The notes below the pieces were generated by a model. That model ran no database searches, was not told the origin of the DNA, and saw only the letters and a list, made by a program, of their open reading frames with translations. From Candidatus Thermoflexus tengchongensis (GTDB lineage Bacteria; Chloroflexota; Anaerolineae; Thermoflexales; Thermoflexaceae), in assembly GCA_016842085.1 (NCBI GenBank), contig JAEVEX010000073.1:1-64000 (forward strand): a stretch of DNA of 64,000 nt, read 5' to 3'. Shown piece after piece: positions 16,254-24,601 of the stretch (the stretch's first letter is position 1; each line of letters starts with the position of its first letter). The position numbers and the translations under genes are program-made.

Positions 16254-17203
16254 GACCCCTCCCCTCGACAGGCGATTTTCCGAAGGAATCCCTGCTCCTC
16301 CAGTTTCTTCAGCAACAGATGAAAATACACCAGACCAGCGTAAGGCTGCCATGGGGCGAGGGCCCGCTGCACCCCCGCATAATCGAGCGGCTGTCGCCGT
16401 CCCAGCCATCGCTGAAGATGATTGCGCGCTCCCACATCATCTCCCGGGAAGATGTGCAATCGACCCATCCCCCGCAGCAGGGCATACTCCGCGCTCCACC
16501 GCCCGATGCCACGCAACGCCCGCAGCCGCGCGATCGCTTCCGTGTCCTCCAGACCCTCCCACGCCTCCAGATCCACCGCTCCGGAAACAACTCCCTCCGC
16601 CAGGTTGAGGATCGCCTGCGCCTTCTGCCAGCTGAAGCCCAGCGACCGCAGGGCTTCCGGATCCCGCCCAGCCAGATCCTCCGGTTTGGGAAACGCGGGA
16701 GGGGCCTGTGGGTTGTCTTCCATCCGGCGGCCGAAGGCCTGCGCCAGGCGGTTCAGCAGATGGATCCCCTGCGGGAGGGTGATCTGCTGACAGGCGATCG
16801 CGTTGACCAGAGTTTCGAAAAGATCGGGGAAGCGGGGAGGCTTTAACCCTTTGAAGCGAACGATGAGCGGGCCCAATCGGGGATCTCCCTCCAGCTGCCG
16901 GTAGAAGGGCCGCAGATCCACCCGGAGCCCCAGCAGCCGCTCCAGAATCTGAGGAACCCTCTCCTCCGCCTGAGCCGGGAGGATCGGCGCCCTTATGGTC
17001 ACCCGGAGGCGGGGTGCCCCGGGCGTCCCCTCTTCGGCCACCGCAATCCAGACCGGATGTCCGGCGATCACCAGCGTGCGACAGTAAGTCCGACCGTCCC
17101 ACCGATCGATCCCGTTCTCCGGGCGTCGTCGGAGCGCCCAGACCGTGAGATCGAGACGGAAGGGCGGGAGAGGCTTCAAGATCAGCGATCGTTCCGACAT
17201 CAT
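16250..17203 (-). CDS. HhH-GPD DNA glycosylase (AlkA-like)
   Basis: A 317-residue base-excision enzyme of the AlkA/DNA-3-methyladenine glycosylase II type. An N-terminal beta domain (about 1-120) is followed by helices containing LVNAIACQQITL. The helix-hairpin-helix LRALRGIGRWSAEYALLRG lies near residues 225-243, and the catalytic aspartate is expected in IFPGDDVGARN just after it. It removes alkylated bases from DNA. It is the next-to-last gene of a minus-strand run and overlaps the DUF488 start by four bases. Confidence 0.85.
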   Translation of the reverse strand: MMSERSLILKPLPPFRLDLTVWALRRRPENGIDRWDGRTYCRTLVIAGHPVWIAVAEEGTPGAPRLRVTIRAPILPAQAEERVPQILERLLGLRVDLRPFYRQLEGDPRLGPLIVRFKGLKPPRFPDLFETLVNAIACQQITLPQGIHLLNRLAQAFGRRMEDNPQAPPAFPKPEDLAGRDPEALRSLGFSWQKAQAILNLAEGVVSGAVDLEAWEGLEDTEAIARLRALRGIGRWSAEYALLRGMGRLHIFPGDDVGARNHLQRWLGRRQPLDYAGVQRALAPWQPYAGLVYFHLLLKKLEEQGFLRKIACRGEGS

Positions 17204-17245
17204 CCCCGCCTATTCCATGCGATGGGGGCAGCAAGCCCCTTCACG

Positions 17246-17524
17246 TCATGCGACAGGTTGCTGAATCACGGAGCCCTGGGGTGACTCCTGACCGGCTTCC
17301 CGCTCCATCCAGCGGGCGACCAGCCGATCCAGCGCCTCCTCCAGATCGAACCCGCAGATCGCCGCGGCATCCTCCAGCGTCTCCTCCAGCTCCTTCGTGC
17401 AGGTCACCTCCATCTCGTAGATCCCCAGCTCCTCGAAGACCCCCACCGCCTCCGGATCCTGATCCAGGATCTCCTGCACCGTCATGGATCGGAACATCTC
17501 CCGGAGCTCTTCGTCTGTTTTCAT
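17246..17524 (-). CDS. ScdA N-terminal (DUF542)-like small protein
   Basis: A 92-residue acidic protein. MTVQEILDQDPEAVGVFEELGI, then LEETLEDAAAICGFDLEEALDRL follow the pattern of the ScdA/RIC N-terminal domain (TVxEIVxxxPxxxxVFxxxGI, CxxCGxxxLxEAC). The usual CCxGG segment is replaced by EMEVTCTKE, leaving two cysteines in all. Full-length RIC proteins repair iron-sulfur clusters after NO damage and end in a hemerythrin domain. Here the hemerythrin is a separate upstream gene of the same run (19608 to 18859). Confidence 0.6.
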   Translation of the reverse strand: MKTDEELREMFRSMTVQEILDQDPEAVGVFEELGIYEMEVTCTKELEETLEDAAAICGFDLEEALDRLVARWMEREAGQESPQGSVIQQPVA

Positions 17525-17605
17525 GGCATGCCTCCATTCGGATACAGGTTAGATGCCTTCATCGGCCTCAAAACCCGCAACGGACAGTCAGAGAGCTGGC
17601 TGCTT

Positions 17606-18862
17606 TCATGGGGCCGCTTCCCGTTGAGGCGATGGAAGAGCCCCGCTCGTCCGGACCATAAGTCCCTGGAGGATCCGCCCCAGCATCCCCATGGCGATGG
17701 CGGCGGGAAGCAGTGCGCCGATGAAGGCCACCTGAAGCGTCCACCGCCCGCCCCAGGCCGGCGGCCAGAGGCCCGTGAGGGGGATCAGGGAGAGCAGCAG
17801 GAAATCGATCGCGAGGGACATCGCCCGGAACCAGGGGGCCGCGCGATCTCCCCAACTCGAGCGAGCGCTGGCCATCAATCCCAGCGTGACAAACCCCAGA
17901 AGCAGCAGATGCAGGTAAAGGATGCGAAGCCCGGCTCCCAGTGCCCAGGAGGCGATGGCCGGCACGCTCAACCCCAGCTCAGCCAGGGCCCGCAACCCCA
18001 GAAAAACCAGCGGGATCCGCCATTCCTCCGGGGCCACCTGAAACAGGCTGCGCACGGCCGCCAGCAGGGCGAGGGCCACCACCCCCCCACTGATCCCGGC
18101 AACCGCCCGCAACCCGAGCGGCGTCCCGGCCGGCGGCATAGTCAGCAGGAACAACCCGGGCGTCCCCACAGCCAGCGCCCACCATATCCATCGGGGGAAT
18201 GAGCGGAACCCATTTGGACTCCCCGCCCCAGCCAGGCCGATCAGGACGGGAGTGAGCCATCCATCCGCAAAAAGATTGAGGAAAAAGTGAACGGCAGCGT
18301 CTGTCCAGAAGGGATCCTCCACCCGTCGGAAGGCCAGGGCCGCCCGTCCCCACGCCCCCAGGGAGGATAGAACCAGGAAGAACACCCCCAGATCCCACCA
18401 CGGACGGGCAGGGTGACGAACCCTCCGGCCCAGGTAGAAATAGGCACCTCCATAGGCATACCACGCCAGAATGTTCAGGCCGGCCGCGATGGTGGCCAGC
18501 GGAAGCCGCTTCCCAGCCCATTCCACGGGCTGATATCCATAAAGCAGGAAAGGAACATAAGCCGCCAGGCCTGCCAGAAGGGTGATCCGGAGGATCCAGG
18601 CCATCCCCGCCGGGATCCGATCTCCGAGGAGATGCCAGGCGATCATGGCCATCAGCGCCGGCGTAACCCACCCGAAATACATCAGATGGGAATGGGCATG
18701 TCGCAGGTTTCCCAGCGTCAGGCCGATCGGGAGCCCCGCCAGCATCCCATAGCGGAACAGCGCACCCGTAGCCCCCGCCAGGATGAAACACCCCAGCGCG
18801 CCGATCCAGATCTCCCTTAAAGCCATGGAAGGCGGGATCCACCCTACATCCTCCCGCCTCAT
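17606..18862 (-). CDS. Heme-copper-like polytopic membrane protein
   Basis: A 418-residue integral membrane protein with about twelve hydrophobic helices. The segment LRHAHSHLMYFGWVTPALM (residues about 47-65) has the HAHxHL-FGW pattern seen in NorB/CcoN-related and NnrS-like proteins, and LYLHLLLLGFVTLGLM near 315 adds another membrane histidine. A NO- or oxygen-linked role is inferred. The ATG at 18862 overlaps the stop of the upstream hemerythrin gene (ATGA) and follows GGAGGAGGGGAG, so the two are coupled. An alternative ATG is at 18826. Confidence 0.6.
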   Translation of the reverse strand: MRREDVGWIPPSMALREIWIGALGCFILAGATGALFRYGMLAGLPIGLTLGNLRHAHSHLMYFGWVTPALMAMIAWHLLGDRIPAGMAWILRITLLAGLAAYVPFLLYGYQPVEWAGKRLPLATIAAGLNILAWYAYGGAYFYLGRRVRHPARPWWDLGVFFLVLSSLGAWGRAALAFRRVEDPFWTDAAVHFFLNLFADGWLTPVLIGLAGAGSPNGFRSFPRWIWWALAVGTPGLFLLTMPPAGTPLGLRAVAGISGGVVALALLAAVRSLFQVAPEEWRIPLVFLGLRALAELGLSVPAIASWALGAGLRILYLHLLLLGFVTLGLMASARSSWGDRAAPWFRAMSLAIDFLLLSLIPLTGLWPPAWGGRWTLQVAFIGALLPAAIAMGMLGRILQGLMVRTSGALPSPQREAAP

Positions 18863-19608
18863 GGCTCCCCTCCTCCCCGCCGATCATGGGCCGGTGCCGG
18901 CATACCGACGCGCCCGATGCGCACCCGCCAGACCTCCGGCCCCTGCTCCAGATAGATCCAGTCGAACTGCCCTGGGCGCTCATACTGAAACTGGTAATAC
19001 AGCGGCTTCGGATCGTGGTCGTTGATCAGGATGAAGGCCTCCCCCGGCCGCAGCGCCTCAAAGGTCTGGAAAATCAGAGGATGTCGCTGGGGTGGCGGCA
19101 CCGATCGCACATCCAGTTCCCGAACGACCACAAACCCGGACTCTTCCCTCTTCTCGTGCATGGCTTCGAACACCCGCTGCTGCTCCTCGGGGGAAAGATG
19201 GGCCTCGAAGAGCGGGAGATAAACTCGCTCTTCTTTGGCCATGTGGACCCGAAGGAGGGCGTAAAGCTCGATCAGCAGCCGCCGGAGCGTCCGCTCCGCA
19301 CTCGCCCGGTCCTCCGGCCCGGCCTGCTGGATCCGACCGATCATCTCGTCGATCTGCCGGACATATCCTTCGATGAACTCATGGTCCACCTGCATAGTGG
19401 CCGTCGCCCGGCCGTAGCGCCGGATCAGAGGCTCCACCGCTGGATACAGCGCTCGCTCCTCCCCCTGCGCATGGGGCAACAGATCATGCAGGAGGAAGTC
19501 CCGCAGGCTCTGGAGTTCCGCCGGGGAGAGAGATGGTCCTTCCCGATAGGCATCCAGATATTCCAGCAACACACGATGATGTTCACGGAACGCTTCCGCC
19601 ACGCCCAT
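18859..19608 (-). CDS. Hemerythrin domain plus DUF2249 protein
   Basis: A 249-residue protein. Residues about 1-145 form a hemerythrin four-helix bundle; the di-iron ligands are expected among EHHRVL, PHAQGEE, DHEFIEGY and RVHMAKEERVYLP. Residues about 165-240 are a DUF2249 domain (LDVRSVPPPQRHPLIFQTFEAL, then INDHDPKPLYYQFQ and WRVRIG). This combination occurs with NO- and oxygen-response genes. It likely binds O2 or NO through the di-iron site. It starts the minus-strand run that continues through 17246, and an FNR-type box lies about 70 bases upstream. Confidence 0.88.
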   Translation of the reverse strand: MGVAEAFREHHRVLLEYLDAYREGPSLSPAELQSLRDFLLHDLLPHAQGEERALYPAVEPLIRRYGRATATMQVDHEFIEGYVRQIDEMIGRIQQAGPEDRASAERTLRRLLIELYALLRVHMAKEERVYLPLFEAHLSPEEQQRVFEAMHEKREESGFVVVRELDVRSVPPPQRHPLIFQTFEALRPGEAFILINDHDPKPLYYQFQYERPGQFDWIYLEQGPEVWRVRIGRVGMPAPAHDRRGGGEP

Positions 19609-19675
19609 GCTTGCCTCCAGGGTGGAGTTTTCATTCGCTTCGCTTCAGATATACCGTGAGGGGTGCGATCTGACT

Positions 19676-19689
19676 TTGATCCGTAGCAA
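19676..19689. promoter_or_regulatory. FNR/DNR-type box upstream of the hemerythrin operon
   Basis: TTGATCCGTAGCAA matches 9 of the 10 fixed positions of TTGAT-N4-ATCAA, centred 74 bases upstream of the hemerythrin start. It is the second such box in the nitric-oxide region. The rest of the 19609-19840 gap shows nothing I can name. Confidence 0.5.
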
Positions 19690-19840
19690 ACTTCCCCGGG
19701 AACCGGAGTTGTTATCCGATCCCGCCTTCCATTTGCTCCAGCGCAAAGTTCTGTTTGCCGACATGAACCAGCATCTTTATGGGAGATAGGGAACAGCCGA
19801 AGCCGGCCAGAGGCGAAACCCGAGACAGGGAGCGGCATGG

Positions 19841-20371
19841 ATGTTGCAGCGGGGAAGGGATGGCCACCGGTCTTCAACCGGTCGAAGGGGAGCTTCCTCG
19901 AAAGCCCGCAGGGAGCCCGCAAGGGTCCTCCCCATCCTGAAGATCTCCCCACGGGTCGACTATGCGATCCGCATCCTGATCGACCTGGCCACGCAGCCCA
20001 CCGGATGGAGGGCCCAGGCCCGAGGTATCGCCTGTCGCCAGAACATCCCTTCCGCCTTCCTCTACAAAGTCCTGAAAAGGCTCCAGGCCTCTGGATACGT
20101 CGACGTCCGCCGCGGCCGGAAGGGCGGGGTCCGACTGATCCGCCCCGCCGACCGGATCACCCTCCTGGACGTGGCGCAAAGCCTGGAAGGGCCTCTCGGG
20201 CTCCATCCATGCCCGCACCCGGAGGCGTGTGCGTTGCACGAACTGTGGTCCCGGATCGAGGCAGATCTCTGCGCGTGGATGGCCTGCCAGACCATCGCCG
20301 ACCTGGCGATGCGGGAACGAAAACGCGGTGACCTGTCGCACGGATCCCGAGGAGGGATCGATAGGCCCTGA
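19841..20371 (+). CDS. Rrf2-family transcriptional regulator
   Basis: An Rrf2 (IscR/NsrR type) regulator. The conserved part starts near residue 34 with LKISPRVDYAIRILIDLA, followed by the recognition helix region ACRQNIPSAFLYKVLKRL and the wing RRGRKGGVRLIRP. A CPHPEAC pair (C-x5-C), then L-x-x-LW, matches the cluster-binding loop of this family, so an iron-sulfur cluster is likely. About 33 poorly conserved residues precede the core if ATG 19841 is used; no better ATG or GTG with a ribosome site is visible, so the start is uncertain. Next to hemerythrin and ferredoxin genes, an NsrR-like NO sensor is the natural guess. Confidence 0.82.
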   Translation: MLQRGRDGHRSSTGRRGASSKARREPARVLPILKISPRVDYAIRILIDLATQPTGWRAQARGIACRQNIPSAFLYKVLKRLQASGYVDVRRGRKGGVRLIRPADRITLLDVAQSLEGPLGLHPCPHPEACALHELWSRIEADLCAWMACQTIADLAMRERKRGDLSHGSRGGIDRP

Positions 20372-20423
20372 AGTCGCTCAGGTGCCCTCTGGAATTCCCC
20401 CAATGAACCGGAAGGAGTAAGCC

Positions 20424-20858
20424 ATGCAACTGAACGGATCGCTTCCAGCCATCGCGGCGGCCCTGCGAGCAGAACATCGCCTGCTCCGTCAGATGATCAC
20501 TCGCATGGCCGACTGGCTGACAGAGGACGTGCCTCCGGAAGCCCTGAAGGAGCGCGGGCGAATGCTGTTCGAAGCACTGGAAGATCACGCGCGCTACGAG
20601 GAGGAGGAGCTGTTTGTGCATCTCCGGAAGCGTTCTCCCCACGCCCGCCGCCTCGTGGAGATGATGGAGCTCGTCCATGAGGAAGTCCGAGAGACGCTGC
20701 GGGCGGCGCTCGGGAGCCCAGATCCGCGGGAAGACCTCTGGACGCTCCTGCAGCTCTCCCAGGAACACTTCGATGTGGAGGAAAAAGAGGTATTCCCGCT
20801 GGCCGAGGAACCATCCGAAATGCCCCACCCTCAGGAGGGATCCCCATGCCTCACGTGA
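20424..20858 (+). CDS. Hemerythrin-domain protein
   Basis: A 144-residue protein with one hemerythrin HHE domain. The iron ligands are expected in RAEHRLLRQM, DHARYEEEELF, VHEEV and SQEHFDVEEKEVFPL, in the usual order. It probably binds a non-heme di-iron centre for O2 or NO sensing or storage. GGAAGGAG precedes the ATG. It follows the Rrf2 regulator gene and overlaps the ferredoxin gene by 13 bases. Confidence 0.87.
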   Translation: MQLNGSLPAIAAALRAEHRLLRQMITRMADWLTEDVPPEALKERGRMLFEALEDHARYEEEELFVHLRKRSPHARRLVEMMELVHEEVRETLRAALGSPDPREDLWTLLQLSQEHFDVEEKEVFPLAEEPSEMPHPQEGSPCLT

Positions 20859-21151
20859 TCACCAGCCTCTGCATCCGGGATGGGGCCTGCGTCGAGGTCT
20901 GCCCGGTCAGCTGCATCGTCCCCGGCCCGAAGGGCGATCCGAACTGGCCCTATTTCTACATCGATCCGGACACCTGCATCGACTGCGGGGCGTGCGTGCC
21001 CGTGTGCCCGGCCCAGGCGATCTTCCCTGAGGACGAGGTTCCAGAAGCCTATCGCAAGGACATCGAAGAAAACCGCCGCTTCTTCACGGAAGGACCTGGC
21101 TACTGGGACTTCAACCTGGAGCACGAGCGGGTCCGCGAAACCGCCCGCTGA
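20846..21151 (+). CDS. 7Fe- or 8Fe-type ferredoxin
   Basis: A 101-residue ferredoxin. The first cysteine group CIRDGACVEVCPVSC and the second CIDCGACVPVCPAQA each supply cluster ligands. The first group has the spacing typical of FdxA-like seven-iron ferredoxins, followed by an acidic C-terminal helix. It carries electrons in the cytoplasm, here probably serving the neighbouring di-iron proteins (inference). The start overlaps the hemerythrin gene by 13 bases, with AGGAGGGAT just ahead. Confidence 0.9.
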   Translation: MPHVITSLCIRDGACVEVCPVSCIVPGPKGDPNWPYFYIDPDTCIDCGACVPVCPAQAIFPEDEVPEAYRKDIEENRRFFTEGPGYWDFNLEHERVRETAR

Positions 21152-21157
21152 TCCCCT

Positions 21158-21189
21158 CCTGCTGGGGGCCCGGCCGGGCCCCCAGCAGG
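21158..21189 (+). terminator. Terminator after the ferredoxin gene
   Basis: A near-perfect palindrome with 15-base arms (21158-21172 and 21175-21189) begins 7 bases after the ferredoxin stop. It is very GC-rich and lacks a T-run. Confidence 0.65.
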
Positions 21190-21225
21190 CCCTCCCCCCA
21201 ACGGCGTCCCTGGCCTCCCCTCGAT

Positions 21226-21254
21226 TTGACAGCGTTGCCTGTTCCGCCTACAAT
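21226..21254 (+). promoter_or_regulatory. Sigma-70-type promoter
   Basis: TTGACA at 21226-21231 and TACAAT at 21249-21254 are separated by exactly 17 bases. It serves the small cysteine-rich gene at 21291 and probably DUF2231 and the TrmB regulator after it. It is the clearest promoter in the window. Confidence 0.85.
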
Positions 21255-21277
21255 AGTAGTTGCTTGTATAACTCCTA
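21254..21277. promoter_or_regulatory. Palindromic operator candidate
   Basis: TAGTAGTT and AACTCCTA are inverted with one mismatch around 8 bases. The site overlaps the last base of the -10 box and the expected transcription start, a typical repressor position. The binding protein is unknown; the Rrf2 or TrmB regulators nearby are candidates. Confidence 0.35.
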
Positions 21278-21290
21278 AAGGAGGTTCGCC

Positions 21291-21494
21291 ATGTGTCTCT
21301 CGTGCGGTTGCATGGAGCCGGATGCCGGGCACGGGGATCCGCGCCACATCACGATGCAGCACCTGGTGGAGGCGGCGAAGGCCGAGGGCCTCTCCGTCGA
21401 GCAGGTCTGGCGAAATATGACGGAGACCATGGAAAAGGTCCTGCGCGGGGAGGTCCGCAGTCGTGTCTGGACCCCGGGCGCCCAGGGGCGTTAA
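21291..21494 (+). CDS. Small cysteine-rich protein
   Basis: A 67-residue protein. The N-terminus MCLSCGCMEPDAGHGDPRHIT has three cysteines and two histidines that could bind a metal. The rest is a helix-rich region (LVEAAKAEGLSVEQVWRNM). Similar short proteins occur in Chloroflexota without known function. AAAGGAGG lies 6 bases ahead of the ATG and a strong promoter lies upstream, so expression is very likely. Confidence 0.7.
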   Translation: MCLSCGCMEPDAGHGDPRHITMQHLVEAAKAEGLSVEQVWRNMTETMEKVLRGEVRSRVWTPGAQGR

Positions 21495-21506
21495 GGGGTA
21501 TAGAGG

Positions 21507-22004
21507 ATGGACGTGGGGCAGATCCGGCAGTTCATCGGAGGCGGCTGGACGCTGCGGGAGGTGCTTCAGGGCAAGCCCATCGGGCACCCCACCCATGCCC
21601 TTGTGATTCACTTCCCCGCGGGGTTATGGCCGGCCGCCCTCCTGTTCGATCTCCTCTCCTGGATCCGGCCGGATCCCACGCTGGTCCGCGCCGCCTTCTA
21701 TGACATCCTGCTGGGGCTGGGGATGGCGGGCGTGGCCATTCTCACAGGTCTCCTGGACTTCCTGCCCACCGTCCACGGCTCCCGGAAACGCCGGCTGGGA
21801 TGGCAGCATCTGCTCGCCCAGCTCGGAGCGACCACAAGCTTTGCGGTGAGCGCCGGGTTACGGGCCCTCGATCCGGGGTCCGCGCGCACGCCCATCCTTC
21901 CCCTCGCCCTCGCCGTTCTGGGCGTCGGGCTCCTGCTCCTCGGCAATTTCCTGGGCGGGGAGCTGGTCTACCGGCACGGGATGCGGGTGGGCGCTTCTCA
22001 GTGA
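21507..22004 (+). CDS. DUF2231 membrane protein
   Basis: A 165-residue integral membrane protein with four hydrophobic segments. It carries the DUF2231 signature GHPTHALVIHFPAGLWPAALLFD near residues 26-48 and the closing LLGNFLGGELVYRHG near 145-158. The conserved histidines in the first motif could bind metal or heme. The function of the family is unknown. It starts 12 bases after the small cysteine-rich gene, so the two are cotranscribed. Confidence 0.85.
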   Translation: MDVGQIRQFIGGGWTLREVLQGKPIGHPTHALVIHFPAGLWPAALLFDLLSWIRPDPTLVRAAFYDILLGLGMAGVAILTGLLDFLPTVHGSRKRRLGWQHLLAQLGATTSFAVSAGLRALDPGSARTPILPLALAVLGVGLLLLGNFLGGELVYRHGMRVGASQ

Positions 22005-22036
22005 AAAGCGAGAATCCCCCTCTGGAAGGAAGCGGC

Positions 22037-22852
22037 ATGGCCGACGCGATCGAGTTGCTGCAGCAGCTGGGGTTCAGCGAATATGAAGCCCGGGCCTATG
22101 TGACTCTTCTGCAGGCATATCCCCTGACCGGCTACGAGCTGGCCAAACGCTCGGGCATCCCGCGGCCGAATATCTATCCGGTGCTCCAGCGCCTGGAGGA
22201 GCGAGGGGCGGTGATGCGGGTGGAGACGCCGGAGGGTACTCGCTACGCCCCGGCGCCGCCGGAGGAATTCCTCAAGCGACTGGATCGCCGCTTTGAGGAG
22301 ACCCTTGCCGCGGCGCGGAAGGCGCTGGAGGCCCTCGGCCCCGCGCCGGAGCCGGAGCCGGTGTGGAATCTCTCCGGATATCTCGCGCTCCTGGATCATG
22401 CCCGGGCGCTTCTGGATCGGGCCACGCGCACGATCTGGATCGCCCTGTGGCCGCCGGAGGCGAGCGCCCTCGCGATGCCGCTGGCCCGCGCGGAAGCCCG
22501 AGGGGTGCGGATCACCACGCTGTGCCTGGCAGCATGCGCCTCAGCCTGCGAGGGGTGCCGGGGGGAGCTCCATCGCTACCGGATCGCCCCGGCCTCCGCC
22601 GCCCGATGGTTGATCCTGGTAGCCGATGAGGAGGAGGTCGTGGCGGGGGAACTCCGGGGGGAAACCGAGGCCCGGGGACTCCGAACCCGGCAGCGGATGC
22701 TGGTAGATCTGATGCAGGACTACATCCGGCACAGCATCGCCCTGGCCGCCACCGTCCAGGAGCTGGGCGATGAGGTCCGGCGGCTCCGCCCGCCGGCCCG
22801 CAGGCTGCTCACGACGGTGCGCCGACGGCTCGCCCGAAAAAGCACGTCATAA
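22037..22852 (+). CDS. TrmB-family transcriptional regulator
   Basis: A 271-residue protein. The N-terminal winged helix (LQQLGFSEYEARAYVTLLQ, then TGYELAKRSGIPRPNIYPVLQRLEERG) is the TrmB type, followed by a coiled dimer helix and a C-terminal PLD-like effector region (residues about 110-240). TrmB proteins are common in archaea and also occur in Chloroflexota as sugar or redox regulators. Cysteines in ACASACEGC near residue 165 could make it redox-responsive (inference). ATG 22037 is chosen because GGAAGGA lies ahead and it begins the HTH; the frame is open upstream inside DUF2231. Confidence 0.8.
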   Translation: MADAIELLQQLGFSEYEARAYVTLLQAYPLTGYELAKRSGIPRPNIYPVLQRLEERGAVMRVETPEGTRYAPAPPEEFLKRLDRRFEETLAAARKALEALGPAPEPEPVWNLSGYLALLDHARALLDRATRTIWIALWPPEASALAMPLARAEARGVRITTLCLAACASACEGCRGELHRYRIAPASAARWLILVADEEEVVAGELRGETEARGLRTRQRMLVDLMQDYIRHSIALAATVQELGDEVRRLRPPARRLLTTVRRRLARKSTS

Positions 22853-23072
22853 GCATCGCCCGGCAATTCGCGATCGCTTTCCGCGGATCCTCCGGGAGAA
22901 GGGAGGTGCCGCGGCCCGCATATAAGACCGGATATGGGCCCATTCCACCCACGGGGTGCAGGAGGCCTGCCTCCGGGCCCGGCCGCGCGGAGGAAAGGCC
23001 TGGCAGATCCCCTCAGCGGCCACGCGGGCCGGCGCGTGGCCGATCCGTGGATCTCAGCGAAAGGAGGATGCC

Positions 23073-23204
23073 ATGCCGTTCGGAGGGTTTATCAACGCGC
23101 TGCCGCCAGGGGTCTTCATCCTGGTTCATCTGGTGGCCTTCCTGATCGGCGCCTACTTCGCCTATCAGAGCTTCCGCGCAGGTGCCGCCACCTTCGGCTG
23201 GGGG
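23073..23204 (+). pseudogene. Small membrane protein, 5' half (split by a TnpB element)
   Basis: Codes for MPFGGFINALPPGVFIL and a continuing hydrophobic stretch up to ATFGWG, about 44 residues with one membrane helix. AAGGAGG precedes the ATG. After TGG GGG the frame runs into transposon sequence and stops at 23231. The rest of the protein is found in a compatible frame at 24655-24822, so this is one gene cut in two. Together the halves give about 100 residues with two to three membrane helices. No family recognised. Confidence 0.75.
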
Positions 23205-23299
23205 GTTGCCAGCAGCTGCCGTTTTTGTTAACATCCACTTCAGCTATGAGGCTCTACGACTGGGCCTGCCAGCAAGGAGCGGGCTCTGGAGGCGATGGA

Positions 23300-24598
23300 A
23301 TGCGGGTAGTCCAGGCCTTTCGCTTCGAGCTTGACCCCAACGCCGCGCAGCGCATCGCCCTGGCAAAGCATGTCGGGGCCGCCCGCTTCGCCTACAACTG
23401 GGGCCTCGCTCGTTGTATGGAGGCGCTGAAGAAGGAAGAGCGCATCCCTTCCGCTGTGGAACTCCACAAGGCGTGGAACCGCTGGAAGCGGGAGAACGCC
23501 CCCTGGTGGGTGGAGGTGTCCAAGTGCGCCCCCCAGGAGGCCTTTCGGGACCTGGAGCGGGCTTTCCGCAACTGGAGAGAAGGCCGATCTGGATTTCCTC
23601 GCCTCAAGCGCAAGAAGGCGCTTGACGACAACAAGGCCCGCCTGACCGGATCCATCCGCGTGACGCCCCGGCACGTGCAGCTGCCCCGCATCGGAAGGGT
23701 TCGCGTCCAGGAGCGGACGGACAGGCTCCTGAATCTCCTGCGGGCGAAGAAAGCGCGGGTTCTTTCCGCCACCATTTCCCGCGAGGCGGACCGGTGGTTC
23801 GTGAGCCTGACCTGCGAGGTGGAGATCCCCGATCCCGACCCCCTGCCCCCCGACGCCCCGGTGGTGGGTGTGGACATGGACCTGGAGGATTTCGCCGTTC
23901 TCGCGGATGGGGAAAAGATCGAACGCATTGGCTTTGGGGAAGTCCGAGATAAGATTCGGAAGCTGGACAAGCGGCTGCGCCGGGAGCAGCGCCGCCTGTC
24001 CCGGCGACAAAAAGCGCTCCACCCGGATCCCAAGGATCCCCAGCGCAAGCATCCCTCCCGGCGCTACCTCAAGCAACTCGTGAAAGTTCAGCGCCTCCAC
24101 CGCCGCATCCGCAACCTGCGAACGGATTTTCTGCATAAAGTCTCCACCTGGCTTGCGAAAGCCAAGCGGGTCTATGGGGTGGAGGACCTTAATCTCCGCG
24201 GGATGATGCGGCGGCGGAGGCAGGGGCCTCATCTTTCCCGATCCCTGGCCGAGCAGGCCTGGGGGACGTTTTTGCGGATGCTGAAATACAAATCCGAGCG
24301 GTATGGGTCGAAGGTGATCGTGGCGGATCGCTTCTTTCCGTCCTCCAAAACCTGCTCGGCCTGCGGCGCGGTGAACCGGAGCCTGAGGCGGTCGGATCGG
24401 GTGTTCTGGTGCCCAGAGTGTAGCTTGGCGATGGATCGGGATGAGAACGCGGCCCTGAACCTCCGAAACTATGGGCTGGCCGTCCTGAACGGCCCTACCG
24501 GGAGTTCCCCGGGAAGTGACGCCCGTGGAGATCGGCGCTGCGGCGGAACGGGCGCGAGGCCCGGTCTACGAGCATCCGGTCGGCGAAGCGGGAAGTGA
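23300..24598 (+). CDS. tnpB: TnpB RNA-guided endonuclease (transposon-encoded)
   Basis: A 432-residue TnpB, the ancestor-type of Cas12 nucleases. The N-terminal wedge region (FRFELDPNAAQRIAL, FAYNWGL) is followed by a helical part. A split RuvC domain follows: first Asp in VVGVDMDLEDFAVL near residue 192, Glu in YGVEDLNLRGMM near 295, and the final Asp in AMDRDENAALNL near 380. The zinc finger CSACGAVNRS...CPEC lies between the last two. All three catalytic acids are present, so it should be active. GGAGG precedes the ATG. The tail GPTGSSPGSDARGD and the downstream region typically encode the omega RNA. No TnpA is present. Confidence 0.9.
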   Translation: MRVVQAFRFELDPNAAQRIALAKHVGAARFAYNWGLARCMEALKKEERIPSAVELHKAWNRWKRENAPWWVEVSKCAPQEAFRDLERAFRNWREGRSGFPRLKRKKALDDNKARLTGSIRVTPRHVQLPRIGRVRVQERTDRLLNLLRAKKARVLSATISREADRWFVSLTCEVEIPDPDPLPPDAPVVGVDMDLEDFAVLADGEKIERIGFGEVRDKIRKLDKRLRREQRRLSRRQKALHPDPKDPQRKHPSRRYLKQLVKVQRLHRRIRNLRTDFLHKVSTWLAKAKRVYGVEDLNLRGMMRRRRQGPHLSRSLAEQAWGTFLRMLKYKSERYGSKVIVADRFFPSSKTCSACGAVNRSLRRSDRVFWCPECSLAMDRDENAALNLRNYGLAVLNGPTGSSPGSDARGDRRCGGTGARPGLRASGRRSGK

Positions 24599-24601
24599 CC
24601 G

